In this document: one piece after another, positions 19,039 to 27,681 of the stretch | How the letters are laid out: every line of letters begins with the position of its first letter | Numbering within the stretch: position 1 is the first letter of the stretch | Source: Croceicoccus naphthovorans | GTDB taxonomy: Bacteria > Pseudomonadota > Alphaproteobacteria > Sphingomonadales > Sphingomonadaceae | DNA: 64,000 nt | Reading direction: 5' to 3' | Assembly: GCF_001028705.1 (NCBI RefSeq) | Contig: NZ_CP011770.1 | Location: forward strand, 1,987,501 to 2,051,500 | Notes under the pieces: generated by a model | What the model was told of the DNA's origin: nothing | The model's database searches: none | Seen by the model: only the letters and a program-made list of their open reading frames with translations | Translations under genes and position numbers: made by a program

Positions 19039-19812
19039 ATGAAAAACGGGGCTTACGACGACGCGCTGGACGAACTGGCGCTCGAACTGGTCGGCATGGC
19101 GCGGTGGGCGCGGGCCAAGGGGGAGCGGATCGTCGTCGTGTTCGAGGGGCGCGATACCGCCGGCAAGGGCGGCGCGATCAAGGCTATTCACGGCCGCCTC
19201 GATCCGCGCCAGTGCCGCATCGCCGCCCTGCCCAAACCCAGCGAGGACGAGCGGACGCAGTGGTATTTCCAACGCTACACCTCTCACCTGCCCGCCGCCG
19301 GGGAGATCGTGCTGTTCGACCGCAGCTGGTACAACCGCGCCGGGGTCGAACGCGTGATGGGCTGGGCCAGCGAGCGCCAGGTCGCCGAATTCCTGCGGGC
19401 CGCACCGATATTCGAAAAGATGCTGGTCGACGATGGCATCCGGCTGTTCAAATACTGGCTCTCCGCCAGTCAGGAATCGCAGGAAGAGCGGTTTCGGGAG
19501 CGGCTGGACGATCCGCTGAAGCGCTGGAAACTGTCGCCCACCGATGTCGCGGCGCGGGCGAAATATGCCGACTATACCGCTGCGCGAGAGGCGATTTTCG
19601 CCGCGACGCATACGGCGTGGGCGCCGTGGACGGTGGTGAATTTCAACGACCAGAAGCGCGGGCGGCTGACGCTGATCCGGCATTTGCTGGACCGTTTGCC
19701 CGATACGCATGTGGAGCCGGAGCCGATCGACTGGCCCGATCTGGGCCACGATCCGCTGACCGAGGAATTTGGCGTGCTGAGCCCGATCCCGGATTTCCCG
19801 GACGGGGAATAA
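19039..19812 (+). CDS. ppk2: Polyphosphate kinase 2 family
   Basis: 257-residue P-loop enzyme that transfers phosphate between polyphosphate and nucleotides. Walker A is FEGRDTAGKGGAIKAI, Walker B FDRSWYNRAGVERVMG, and the lid contains RFRERLDDPLKRWKLSPTD. This is the short one-domain form; nucleotide preference cannot be read off. The start at 19039 has GAAGGGG upstream. The preceding lipoprotein gene is ten bases away. Beyond its stop lie the remains of a gene cut by an IS3 element. Confidence 0.93.
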   Translation: MKNGAYDDALDELALELVGMARWARAKGERIVVVFEGRDTAGKGGAIKAIHGRLDPRQCRIAALPKPSEDERTQWYFQRYTSHLPAAGEIVLFDRSWYNRAGVERVMGWASERQVAEFLRAAPIFEKMLVDDGIRLFKYWLSASQESQEERFRERLDDPLKRWKLSPTDVAARAKYADYTAAREAIFAATHTAWAPWTVVNFNDQKRGRLTLIRHLLDRLPDTHVEPEPIDWPDLGHDPLTEEFGVLSPIPDFPDGE

Positions 19813-19821
19813 TCGGAGGGA

Positions 19822-19994
19822 TCAGTCCGCGAAGTCGCAGGCTATGCCGGTGGCGGTGGTTTTGCCGTCGCAGGTCGATCCGGCGGGCTGCACATTGGCC
19901 ACCGGGCCACTGGCCTGATCGACCGTCCACGGGTTGCCTTCGGACATATAGACCGGCTCGTCACTGCCGCCGCCGCGCCAGCTGAGCGCGCCTG
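19822..19994 (-). pseudogene. 3' part of a small gene disrupted by the IS3 element
   Basis: Minus-strand reading downstream of the IS gives SGALSWRGGGSDEPVYMSEG and, later, STCDGKTTATGIACDFAD then stop. The sequence continues a reading frame that starts on the other side of the IS (see 21261-21480). Function unknown; paired Cys residues suggest a small secreted or disulfide-bearing domain. Confidence 0.6.
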
Positions 19995-20058
19995 ACGTGA
20001 CCCCCTGATTTTCCTCCAATTTGGATTAGAGTCCGGCCCTTACAGAAGGACGGACGAG

Positions 20059-20325
20059 ATGAAGAGAACGAGGTTTTCCGAAGAGCAGATCATCGGTGTG
20101 CTGAAGGAGGCTGAGGCGGGTGCGAAGACCGCTGACCTGGCCCGGCGACACGGAGTGTCGGAAGCGACGATCTACAACTGGAAGTCGAAGTATGGCGGGC
20201 TGGAGGTGTCCGATGCCCGCCGACTGAAGGAGCTCGAGAGCGAGAACGCGAAGCTGAAGCGGTTGCTCGCCGATGCCATGTTGGACCAGGCCGCGTTGAA
20301 GGATCTTCTGGCAAAAAAGTTCTGA
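20059..20325 (+). CDS. IS3-family transposase OrfA
   Basis: 88 residues: a helix-turn-helix ([17 protein letters not shown]... [16 protein letters not shown]) that binds the IS ends, then a leucine-zipper-like helix ([20 protein letters not shown]). Near the end, six A then G at 20313-20319 form a slippery site for -1 frameshifting into OrfB, which lies in the -1 frame. Confidence 0.95.
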   Translation: MKRTRFSEEQIIGVLKEAEAGAKTADLARRHGVSEATIYNWKSKYGGLEVSDARRLKELESENAKLKRLLADAMLDQAALKDLLAKKF

Positions 20326-20375
20326 CGCCCGCCGCCAAGCGGGAAGCTGTCGCTCATCTCCAGGCCTGCCACGGG

Positions 20376-21230
20376 ATGAGCGAGCGGCGGGCGTGCCGTG
20401 TCATCGATGCTGATCGCAAGAGCGTGCGTTACCGTTCCACCCGGGACGATGACGCCGATCTGCGTGAGAAGCTGCGCGAGCTGGCCAACCAGCGTCGGCG
20501 GTTCGGCTATCGCCGTCTGCACATCCTGCTGCGCCGGGAGGGGATCATGATCAACCGGAAGAAGACCCAGAGGCTCTACCGTGAGGAAGGGTTGGCGGTC
20601 AGACGACGACGCAGTCGCAGGCGTGCTGTGGGCACGAGAGCACCTGCTCCGGTGCTGGCGCTGCCGAACCAGCGCTGGAGCCTGGACTTTGTTCACGACC
20701 AGATGGCTTCGGGAAGACGATTCCGGGTGCTCAACGTGGTCGATGATGTGACGAGGGAGTGCCTGGCAGCGGTGCCGGATACGTCGATCTCCGGGCGCCG
20801 TGTCGTGCGCGAACTGACTGAGCTGATCGCGCAGCGTGGCAAGCCCGGCATGATCGTCAGCGACAATGGCACCGAGCTCACCAGCAATGCGGTGCTGGCA
20901 TGGTGTGGGGAGATCGGTGTGGAGTGGCATTACATCGCACCGGGAAGGCCAATGCAAAACGCTTACGTCGAGAGCTTTAATGGCCGCATGCGGGACGAAC
21001 TGCTCAATGAGACTTTGTTCCTCAGCATGGCTCACGCCCGCGTCGAGATCGCTGCCTGGGTGGAGGACTACAACCGGGAGAGGCCGCATTCTTCCCTCGA
21101 CTACGACACCCCGGCGGCGTTCGCCGCCAAACTGGATAAGCAATGGCCAGCTTCGCTACGCCCTACGGGCTCCGCTACGCAGCCCATTGCTTCAACCGCG
21201 CTCATGCGCAACAACGCGGTCCGGCTCTAA
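20376..21230 (+). CDS. IS3-family transposase OrfB (DDE integrase domain)
   Basis: 284 residues counted from the ATG at 20376; as part of the OrfAB fusion it is entered by a -1 frameshift at 20313-20319, about 60 bases earlier. The retroviral-integrase core shows the catalytic acids: [21 protein letters not shown] and the Glu in [14 protein letters not shown]. An HTH_21-like part precedes it ([20 protein letters not shown]). No internal stop is seen. Confidence 0.95.
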   Translation: MSERRACRVIDADRKSVRYRSTRDDDADLREKLRELANQRRRFGYRRLHILLRREGIMINRKKTQRLYREEGLAVRRRRSRRRAVGTRAPAPVLALPNQRWSLDFVHDQMASGRRFRVLNVVDDVTRECLAAVPDTSISGRRVVRELTELIAQRGKPGMIVSDNGTELTSNAVLAWCGEIGVEWHYIAPGRPMQNAYVESFNGRMRDELLNETLFLSMAHARVEIAAWVEDYNRERPHSSLDYDTPAAFAAKLDKQWPASLRPTGSATQPIASTALMRNNAVRL

Positions 21231-21260
21231 TCCCAGCTGGGGGAAAGCTGGGGGTCACGT

Positions 21261-21480
21261 CACATTCGATTGCCCTTGCGGGAGTTCCGGTCCGGTCGCC
21301 TTTACAATAGTAACGGCTAGCGCCAACGTTGCCAGCCAATTCAACATGATTGCCGTTGACGATTTCAGGCAAGATTTCAGTGAGTTCAAGCGGAAACATT
21401 TCCCCCTGCCCCGGTTCCCGTTGGGCTGAGGGTTGTTGCGACTTCAAACTCGCCATCCAATCGTCGAATTGCTTTTGCAT
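21261..21480 (-). pseudogene. 5' part of a small gene disrupted by the IS3 element
   Basis: Minus-strand sequence downstream of nrdB. The frame beginning MQKQFDDWMASLKSQQPS at 21480, 23 bases after the nrdB stop, contains a CKGDRTGTPARAIECD stretch. This resembles the CDGKTTATGIACD stretch on the far side of the IS, as if they were two repeats of one protein. Simple excision with the ACGT duplication puts the two halves out of frame; excision at TG...CA ends puts them in frame. A second frame (MLNWLATLALAVTIVKATGPE) joins in frame with the ACGT model. I cannot decide which is the real one. Confidence 0.5.
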
Positions 21481-21503
21481 ATCACACTATCGTGGGAAAA
21501 CCC

Positions 21504-22556
21504 TCACTCCGCCGCTTCGGTATCCCCGAACAGGCCCGGGCCGTCGTCCTGTGCGTCGTTGGCCTGTTCGCCCTTGCTCGCCTTGCGGCGGCTGTCGAAG
21601 TTGGACCACACGTCCTGCCAGTTGCCCTTGGTCGCGCCCTTCGAATACTCGGTCGCGCGGGTTTCGAAGAAGTTGGCGTGCTCCACCCCGTTGAGCAGCG
21701 GGGTCAGCCACGGCAGCGGGTGTTCCTCGATCATATAGATTTCGGGCAGGCCCAGCTGGCCCAGACGCCAGTCGGCGATATAGCGGATATAGCGCTTGAT
21801 CTCTTTCGCGCTCATCCCCGGAACCGGGCCCTGTTCGAAGGCAAGGTCGATGAACGCATCTTCCAGCCGCACCGTTTTCTGGCAGGTGTCGATGATGTCT
21901 TCTTTAACGGCCTTGGTCAGGCAGCCGCGTTCGGCGCAGAAGGCGTGGAACAGGCGGGTGATGCCTTCGCAGTGCAGCGATTCGTCGCGCACCGACCATG
22001 ACACGATCTGGCCCATGCCCTTCATCTTGTTGAAGCGCGGAAAATTCATCAGCATCGCAAAGCTGGCGAACAGCTGAAGCCCTTCGGTAAAGCCGCCGAA
22101 CATCGCCAGTGTGCGGGCGATATCCTCGTCATTCTCTACCCCGAACTGCTGCAGGTAATCGTGCTTGTCACGCATTTCCTGATATTCGAGGAACATGCCG
22201 TATTCGCTTTCGGGCATGCCGATCGTGTCCAGCAGGTGCGAATAGGCGGCGATGTGGATCGTTTCCATGTTGGAGAACGCGGCCAGCATCATCTTCACCT
22301 CTGTCGGCTTGAAGACGCGGCCGTATTTTTCGTGATAGCAATCCTGCACTTCCACGTCGGCTTGCGTGAAAAAGCGAAAGATCTGCGTCAGCAGGTTGCG
22401 TTCGTGATCCGACAGCTTCTGCGCCCAGTCGCGGCAGTCTTCGCCCAGGGGAACTTCCTCGGGCATCCAGTGGACCTGCTGCTGACGCTTCCAGAACTCG
22501 TACGCCCAAGGGTATTCGAACGGCTTGTAGGTCTTGCGGGCTTCGAGAAGCGGCAT
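21504..22556 (-). CDS. nrdB: Ribonucleoside-diphosphate reductase class Ia, beta subunit
   Basis: 350-residue radical-generating subunit. The di-iron ligands sit in conserved segments: the first acidic ligand near QADVEVQDCYHEKYG, the ExxH pair in FSNMETIHIAAYSHLL, and the second pair in WSVRDESLHCEGITRLFHAF. It works with NrdA, encoded about 7 kb away on the same strand, to make deoxyribonucleotides. The start at 22556 (MPLLEARKTYKPFEYPW) is the family start. A likely NrdR box lies 48 bases upstream. Confidence 0.96.
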   Translation of the reverse strand: MPLLEARKTYKPFEYPWAYEFWKRQQQVHWMPEEVPLGEDCRDWAQKLSDHERNLLTQIFRFFTQADVEVQDCYHEKYGRVFKPTEVKMMLAAFSNMETIHIAAYSHLLDTIGMPESEYGMFLEYQEMRDKHDYLQQFGVENDEDIARTLAMFGGFTEGLQLFASFAMLMNFPRFNKMKGMGQIVSWSVRDESLHCEGITRLFHAFCAERGCLTKAVKEDIIDTCQKTVRLEDAFIDLAFEQGPVPGMSAKEIKRYIRYIADWRLGQLGLPEIYMIEEHPLPWLTPLLNGVEHANFFETRATEYSKGATKGNWQDVWSNFDSRRKASKGEQANDAQDDGPGLFGDTEAAE

Positions 22557-22603
22557 CGGGGCCTCCGGGTTCTGGCAGTAGTAGGGCGGTCGGTTTACAG
22601 GCC

Positions 22604-22613
22604 CTATATATAG
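22604..22613. promoter_or_regulatory. Candidate NrdR box upstream of nrdB
   Basis: CTATATATAG is a perfect palindrome in a GC-rich setting and fits the core of the known NrdR box (C-W-A-T-A-T-A-T-W-G). NrdR normally binds two boxes; a second one is not obvious here. Confidence 0.5.
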
Positions 22614-22874
22614 TATGGGCCGGGCGAAATGTCTTGGAGCGGAGGGGGCTTTTCCGCAGCCGCAATCGGCACGCGACACGAATCGTCCCCACCCGTCCGC
22701 AAGCGCCAAGGCTATGCCCCGCGCCGCGCCCTGCCCAGCCCCGGTGCGGGCCGTTGCTGGGGATAAGCGGTGGAAGGCGGGGCGCGCGCATTCGGCCCGT
22801 CGCAAGCCGTTGTCGGCCCGGCCCGCAAAAGGGCGGAAGGAGGCGGAATATGGCGGAAATCGGGCGTTTTCGGT

Positions 22875-22900
22875 GGAACGGCGGAGGCACCCGGCGCGTT
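22875..22900 (+). promoter_or_regulatory. EcfG (general stress response sigma) type promoter
   Basis: GGAAC at 22875-22879 and CGTT at 22897-22900 are separated by 17 bases. This is the established alphaproteobacterial EcfG promoter form. It lies 75 bases upstream of the DUF2171 gene start. Confidence 0.7.
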
Positions 22901-22975
22901 TACCATCTAAGTCGTCCGGCCGTGTCCTTCCCCTTCGCGGCCGGCGACACCCAATCCATCAGAGGACACCGAACG

Positions 22976-23239
22976 ATGAGCGAAGAGCAAGCCAAGGGCA
23001 TTCGCGAACACATGGAAGTGATCGGCGCAGACGGCGTGCACGTCGGCACCGTCGATGGCGTGGAAGGCGACCGGATCAAGCTGACCAAGAATGACAGCGA
23101 CGCCGGGTTCGAACAGGAAAGCCACCATGGCCACCATCACTACCTGTCGCTGGGCCTCGTCGCAGGGGTAGAGGGCGACAAGGTTCGCCTGTCCGCCAGC
23201 GGCGCCAACGCAGCGGAGCTGTTTATAGAAGAGGCCTGA
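22976..23239 (+). CDS. DUF2171 (PRC-barrel-like) small protein
   Basis: 87 residues: IREHMEVIGADGVHVGTVDGVEGDRIKLTKND is the DUF2171 core, followed by a His-rich HHGHHHYLSL and a closing beta strand. Such proteins are small stress-induced PRC-barrel-like proteins without a known activity. AGAGGA at 22961-22966 supports the ATG. An EcfG-type promoter precedes it and its own terminator follows. A paralogue lies at 23862. Confidence 0.88.
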   Translation: MSEEQAKGIREHMEVIGADGVHVGTVDGVEGDRIKLTKNDSDAGFEQESHHGHHHYLSLGLVAGVEGDKVRLSASGANAAELFIEEA

Positions 23240-23263
23240 ACCGGCCGATTTGCGACCGAGAGG

Positions 23264-23298
23264 CCCCCTGCCCCGCCCCGTGCGAGGCAGGGGGTTTT
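23264..23298 (+). terminator. Rho-independent terminator
   Basis: CCCCCTGCC pairs with GGCAGGGGG around a 13-base loop, then TTTT. It ends the DUF2171 gene transcript. Confidence 0.9.
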
Positions 23299-23543
23299 CG
23301 CATGCGCCGCGTGTTTCGCAAATTCATGCAGGAAATGCGTAATCGGGACGGGTGGCGGCGGTTCGGCTGGCATGGGGCCGACGGCTGGAGCACGCCTTTC
23401 TTGCGACCTTGCGTGGTTACCCGCACGGTAAGCAAACCCATCGCAATCGTGGGCAACCACACCTTTTTGAACTTGGTTCAAGGTCCGCTGGCACATTCAC
23501 CCTCGCGTCTTTCCATACGCACGACAGACCAGAGGAGTTGAAC

Positions 23544-23717
23544 ATGCTTGAGAAACTCGGATTGAAAAGCGGCATGGCCGTATACGACGCGGCAGGCCAG
23601 TCGGTGGGCAGCGTCGAGAGTATCTCGGACAACGATTTTACCGCGGGCGGTCGCGGCTTTACCGTCAACGACGTTCAGATGGTGGAACCGAGCGGGGTTT
23701 ACCTGTCGACCAAGTAA
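23544..23717 (+). CDS. Small PRC-barrel-like protein
   Basis: 57 residues (MLEKLGLKSGMAVYDAAGQSVGSVESISDNDF..., ending VQMVEPSGVYLSTK). The pattern of a start strand, DAAGQSVGSVESI turn and a closing VYL strand matches the DUF2171 neighbours in shortened form, so it is probably a PRC-barrel relative. AGAGGAG at 23531-23537 supports the start. It has its own terminator. Confidence 0.75.
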   Translation: MLEKLGLKSGMAVYDAAGQSVGSVESISDNDFTAGGRGFTVNDVQMVEPSGVYLSTK

Positions 23718-23727
23718 TCCGCCCCAC

Positions 23728-23764
23728 GCCGGTCGGTTTTCGCACGCCCGACCGGCAGACTTTT
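23728..23764 (+). terminator. Rho-independent terminator
   Basis: GCCGGTCGG (23728-23736) pairs with CCGACCGGC (23748-23756), followed by AGACTTTTC. Confidence 0.82.
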
Positions 23765-23804
23765 CGCCACCGCTGTCACCCGTTGCATGGCTGCGGCGAG
23801 GCGT

Positions 23805-23829
23805 GGACCGAACAATGCTCCTGCTCGTT
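23805..23829 (+). promoter_or_regulatory. Possible EcfG-type promoter, one mismatch
   Basis: GGACC-N16-CGTT differs from the GGAAC-N16/17-CGTT consensus at one base of the -35. It lies 33 bases before the DUF2171 gene at 23862. Confidence 0.35.
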
Positions 23830-23861
23830 AATATAGTAAATACAGAGATATAGGAGCATTT

Positions 23862-24083
23862 ATGTTTGAGAAGCTACGCATCAAGGAACACATGGAAGTC
23901 ACCGACGCCAACGGGCGCCATCTGGGCACCGTAGACGAGGTGGAGGACGACCGGATCAAGCTGACCCGCACCGATTCCAGCGACAATATGCATCACTTCC
24001 TGTCACTGAACGATGTGGACAAGATCGACGACAACCGTGTCTATCTGAAAAGCGCGGCGGTGATCCCGGAGGGCGTCGCCTGA
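23862..24083 (+). CDS. DUF2171 (PRC-barrel-like) small protein
   Basis: 73 residues, a paralogue of the protein at 22976: both share the frame KEHMEV/REHMEV, DANGRHLGTVDEVEDDRIKLTR, a short polar loop and a HxFLSL strand. It lacks the His-rich insert. TAGGAG lies directly upstream. It is monocistronic, with a terminator at 24131, and may be under stress sigma control. Confidence 0.88.
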   Translation: MFEKLRIKEHMEVTDANGRHLGTVDEVEDDRIKLTRTDSSDNMHHFLSLNDVDKIDDNRVYLKSAAVIPEGVA

Positions 24084-24130
24084 CCTAACAATACAGCTAA
24101 AGCCCGCACGCCCTGACTGTGCGGCGCGAG

Positions 24131-24164
24131 AGCCCGGCGGAGACCCCCTCGACGCCGGGCTTTT
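24131..24164 (+). terminator. Rho-independent terminator
   Basis: AGCCCGGCG (24131-24139) pairs with CGCCGGGCT (24153-24161) and is followed by T residues. It ends the DUF2171 gene and sits just before the convergent kinase gene. Confidence 0.85.
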
Positions 24165-24173
24165 CGTGCGTGA

Positions 24174-27100
24174 TCAGGGCTGGGCGTTAAGGCCCGGCAG
24201 GACCAGCCGCCGGTGGAACTGGTGCGGATCCTGGTCGCCGTCCAGCTTTGCATCCAGTTGCCGGACCGACGCTTCTACCAGACGCGTGCCAAAGCCTTGG
24301 CCGTTAACGGCTTCCTTGGCCTCTGTCGTCGTCTCTCGCCAGTCGATCACGGTATCGTTCCCTTCGCGAGAGACAGAGATCGTCAGCGTGCCATCTTCTT
24401 CCGACAGCACCCCGTATTTCGCCGCATTGGTCGCCCATTCGTGGAAGATCAGCGCCAGCGGGGTCAGCTTCCCCGCCGGGATCATCGCTTCTTCACCATC
24501 AATCCGGATTTCCTGACCGCCGCGCGCGGGGGTCAGCACCGCGTCGATAATCTCACGCAGGCCGACCAGTTCGTCGACATTGCGCCGCTGGGTCAGCGCA
24601 TGGGCGCGGCCCATGGCCGAAATGCGCCGCCGCAGTTCCTGTGCGAAGCCTGCGACATCGTCGGCCTCACGCTCGCAAATACCGATCATCGCGCTGATCA
24701 CCGCAAACAGGTTCTTGATGCGGTGGTTCATCTCGCGCAGCAACAGGTCGCGCTCGGCCAGTGCCTCACGCTCTGGCGAAACGTCGTAGGTCACGCCGAT
24801 GAAATGGTAATCGTCACCCAGCCGGACCCGACGCGCCAATCCATGCAGCCAGCGAATACCCTCCGCCTCATCGCGGATTCGGAAGGTCTGGTCATAATGC
24901 TTTTGGCCGTCCATCGCCTGACGCAGCGCGGCGTTCACATCGTCTCGGTCGTCCTCGTGAACGTGCGTCAGGATCCGTTCGATATCGGTTGCGTCGTCAT
25001 CCGACACGGCCAGCAATTGCTGCTCCACCGGATCCAGCTTCGTCTTGCCCGTCGCCGGGTCGTATTCCCACACGCCGATCCCCGCGACCCGCAGCGCGAG
25101 CTCCAACCGCTCCCGCTGTTCCGCCAACTGGTTTTCCAGCTCCAGCGGCGCGGTAATGTCGGTAAACACCAGCGTCGCCCCGTCGACCGACCCGTCCGGG
25201 CGGCGATAGGGCAGGATGCGCAGCGAAAAGACGCGGCCCGTCGGCTTGTCACGCACCCGCTCGTCCAGCGTTTGCCCGGTGCGCGCCACCTTGCGCGCCA
25301 GATCGATGCAATCGTTGCGGTCCAGGTTGGTGGTAACGTCCGAAAGGTTGCGGCCCTGGTCGCCGGGTTGCAGCGGGAACAGTTCGCAGGCCGCGTCGGT
25401 AAAACTGCGCACCCGCATTTCGGCATCCAGAACGATCACGGCCAGCTGCGTGGACTCGAAGAAATTCTCAAGATCGGAATTGGCGACGATCAGCTGATCG
25501 ACCTTGTTCTTTAACTCGTCGTTGACCGTCGTCAGCTCTTCGTTCGTCGACTGAAGCTCCTCGTTCATCGACATCATTTCTTCGTTGGAGCTCTTCAGCT
25601 CCTCGTTCGCGGTTTCCAGCTCCTCTACCGTGGAACGCAGACGGTGCCGCGTGATGCGCAGTTCGTCTTCCAGCAGGTGAACCTGATCGTCCACTTCGCC
25701 CAGTTCGACCATCTCACCGCCGTCCAGCGGCACGAAAGGCGCGGTTTCGCGGACGACGACAAGGTAGGTTCCGTCCCGCACCGGGTCGCAGATCACCTGC
25801 ACCTGCTGATCGCCGAAATCGGTATGGACGTTGATGTCGCGCGCTACGTGGCGCTGGTTGCCGTCCGCCGCCTGCCGCACCAGCACGCCAATCACTTCGC
25901 GCAGGCCCGGTTTGGCCAGTGTGGTGGCGTTTAGCCGCCGTTCGCGCTCTACGGGAAAATCGAAATAACGACCCACTGGGCCCCAACTCGACACGATCCC
26001 GCCCTCGCGATCCACCAGCAGGGTGGGCGAGGTATAGGTAGAGGTCAACTTGCGCAGCGCCTCTCCCTCAACCCAGCTCGGTTCGCGCGAATGGGACGTG
26101 GCCTCGACCGGCTTGCGCGATCGGCGCTTGCTGACGCTGGGCAGTTCCAGTGGGTAGTTGGTGTGGCTGGTCCGACGCAGGAAGATGCGTTCCTTGGCAT
26201 CCACTGTTTCGAACAAATCCTCGTACCGCCCGATCGTTTCCGACGGGCCGAGGAACAGCCAGCCTTCGGGCCTTAGCGAATAGTGGAACAGCGGCAGGAC
26301 CTGCTGTTGCAGCTTGTCATCGAAATAGATCAGCAGGTTGCGACAGGAAATCAGGTCCACGCGGCTGAACGGCGGATCCTTGATCACGCTGTGCAGCGAG
26401 AACCGGACCATGTCGCGCACCGACGCGTTGATCGCGAAGGTATCGCCGTGGCCCACGGTATAGCGGCTGCGCAGCGGTTCGGGAATGTCGGCCAGCGCGG
26501 CAATGGGGTACTGCCCTTCGCGGGCGATACGCAGCATCTGGTCATCGATGTCGCTGGCGATCACCTGCACCGGGACCTGCCGCCCCTGTTCGCGCATCGC
26601 GTCGGCCAACAGCATGGCGATGGTCCACGCCTCTTCCCCGCTTGAACAGCCCGGCACCCAGACACGCACACCGTGCCCGCTGTCGGCATTGCGGACCATC
26701 GGTTCGATCACTTGTTCGCGCAGTTTTTCGAACGCGTCGGTGTCGCGGAAAAAGCGGGTGACGTTGATCAGCAAGTCACGGAACAGCGCCTGGCACTCCT
26801 CCGCATCCTTGCGGATACGGCGCAGGTATTCCTCGTGGCTGTCGATGCCCAGCACCTGCATCCGGCGTTCGATCCGGCGGCCCAGCGTGGTGCGCTTGTA
26901 ACCGGTGAAATCGTGCCCGATCTGGTCGCGCAGCGCGTCGCACAAGTCGTCGATATTGTCGATCAGCCGCTGCGCCGCATCGCGCGTATCCTCGGTCTCT
27001 ACCCCGCGTGAGAAAAATTCGCGCAGGCAGGGAATGATGTCGTTGGATTCGCGAATAAAATCGACCAGACCCGTGCCCACCGCCGAGAGCGGCATTCCAT

Positions 27101-27602
27101 CGTACCGCGCACCTTGCGGTTCCTGCGCGATGGAAACGCCGTGATGTTCCTTTATCGCGCGCAGACCCCGGCTGCCGTCGGCGCCGGTACCCGATACGAT
27201 AACGCAGGCCGCGCGCGGGCCAAGATCAACCGCCAGTGCCTCGAAAAAATCGTCGATAGGCCGGCGCATTCCGCGTGGGTCGGTAAACTCGGTCAGGTGC
27301 AAAACGCCGTCTTCCACCGTAAGCCCGTGGCCCGGCGGAATGATATAGACGTTGTCGATCTCGATCTTCTCACCGCCGACGATCTGGCGCACCGGCATCG
27401 CGGTATACCGCTCGATCAACTGCGCCATCAGCGATTCATGGTTGGGATCGAGATGCTGCACGATCACGAAGGCCATGCCGGGATTACCCGAAAAGTCGCG
27501 AAACATCTCGCGCAGCGCTTCCAGCCCGCCGGCAGAGGCCCCTACCCCGACGACCGGAAATTCGTCTTTGTCCATCGGCTGCGACCCCGTCTGCGTACCC
27601 AT
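24174..27602 (-). CDS. CheB-CheR-PAS-HWE histidine kinase fusion
   Basis: 1142 residues. Order: CheB methylesterase (about 15-195; catalytic Ser23, His50 and Asp142 in GASAGG, VQHLDP and GTGADGS), CheR methyltransferase (about 215-470; SAM loop VWVPGCSSGEEAWTIAMLLAD), a long coiled coil (about 640-720; ELETANEELKSSNEEMMSMN), one or two PAS domains (about 725-945), then an HWE-type kinase with phosphoacceptor His960 (REMNHRIKNLF), N-box HEWATNAAKYG and a later WRE. No transmembrane segments are seen. Such fusions occur away from chemotaxis operons and may feed the PhyR/EcfG stress pathway. No response regulator is adjacent. Confidence 0.94.
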   Translation of the reverse strand: MGTQTGSQPMDKDEFPVVGVGASAGGLEALREMFRDFSGNPGMAFVIVQHLDPNHESLMAQLIERYTAMPVRQIVGGEKIEIDNVYIIPPGHGLTVEDGVLHLTEFTDPRGMRRPIDDFFEALAVDLGPRAACVIVSGTGADGSRGLRAIKEHHGVSIAQEPQGARYDGMPLSAVGTGLVDFIRESNDIIPCLREFFSRGVETEDTRDAAQRLIDNIDDLCDALRDQIGHDFTGYKRTTLGRRIERRMQVLGIDSHEEYLRRIRKDAEECQALFRDLLINVTRFFRDTDAFEKLREQVIEPMVRNADSGHGVRVWVPGCSSGEEAWTIAMLLADAMREQGRQVPVQVIASDIDDQMLRIAREGQYPIAALADIPEPLRSRYTVGHGDTFAINASVRDMVRFSLHSVIKDPPFSRVDLISCRNLLIYFDDKLQQQVLPLFHYSLRPEGWLFLGPSETIGRYEDLFETVDAKERIFLRRTSHTNYPLELPSVSKRRSRKPVEATSHSREPSWVEGEALRKLTSTYTSPTLLVDREGGIVSSWGPVGRYFDFPVERERRLNATTLAKPGLREVIGVLVRQAADGNQRHVARDINVHTDFGDQQVQVICDPVRDGTYLVVVRETAPFVPLDGGEMVELGEVDDQVHLLEDELRITRHRLRSTVEELETANEELKSSNEEMMSMNEELQSTNEELTTVNDELKNKVDQLIVANSDLENFFESTQLAVIVLDAEMRVRSFTDAACELFPLQPGDQGRNLSDVTTNLDRNDCIDLARKVARTGQTLDERVRDKPTGRVFSLRILPYRRPDGSVDGATLVFTDITAPLELENQLAEQRERLELALRVAGIGVWEYDPATGKTKLDPVEQQLLAVSDDDATDIERILTHVHEDDRDDVNAALRQAMDGQKHYDQTFRIRDEAEGIRWLHGLARRVRLGDDYHFIGVTYDVSPEREALAERDLLLREMNHRIKNLFAVISAMIGICEREADDVAGFAQELRRRISAMGRAHALTQRRNVDELVGLREIIDAVLTPARGGQEIRIDGEEAMIPAGKLTPLALIFHEWATNAAKYGVLSEEDGTLTISVSREGNDTVIDWRETTTEAKEAVNGQGFGTRLVEASVRQLDAKLDGDQDPHQFHRRLVLPGLNAQP

Positions 27603-27681
27603 GGGCGCTAGGGATAGCGAGGAGGGGCCGCGGTTACAATTGCCATAATTTGAGATTTATAGAATTAACATCAGATCAATA

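Larger units (their letters stand above)
19999..21256 (+). mobile_element. IS3-family insertion sequence, IS407-like
   Basis: About 1258 bases. The outer ends match as inverted repeats: GACCCCC at the left edge and GGGGGTC at the right, with further similarity inward (GGATTAGAG on the left edge; its complement on the right). The flanks both read ACGT (19995-19998 and 21257-21260), a four-base duplication as expected of the IS407 group. Because ACGT is its own complement, TG...CA ends with no clear duplication are also possible. The two transposase frames appear intact, so the element is probably still active. Confidence 0.9.
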
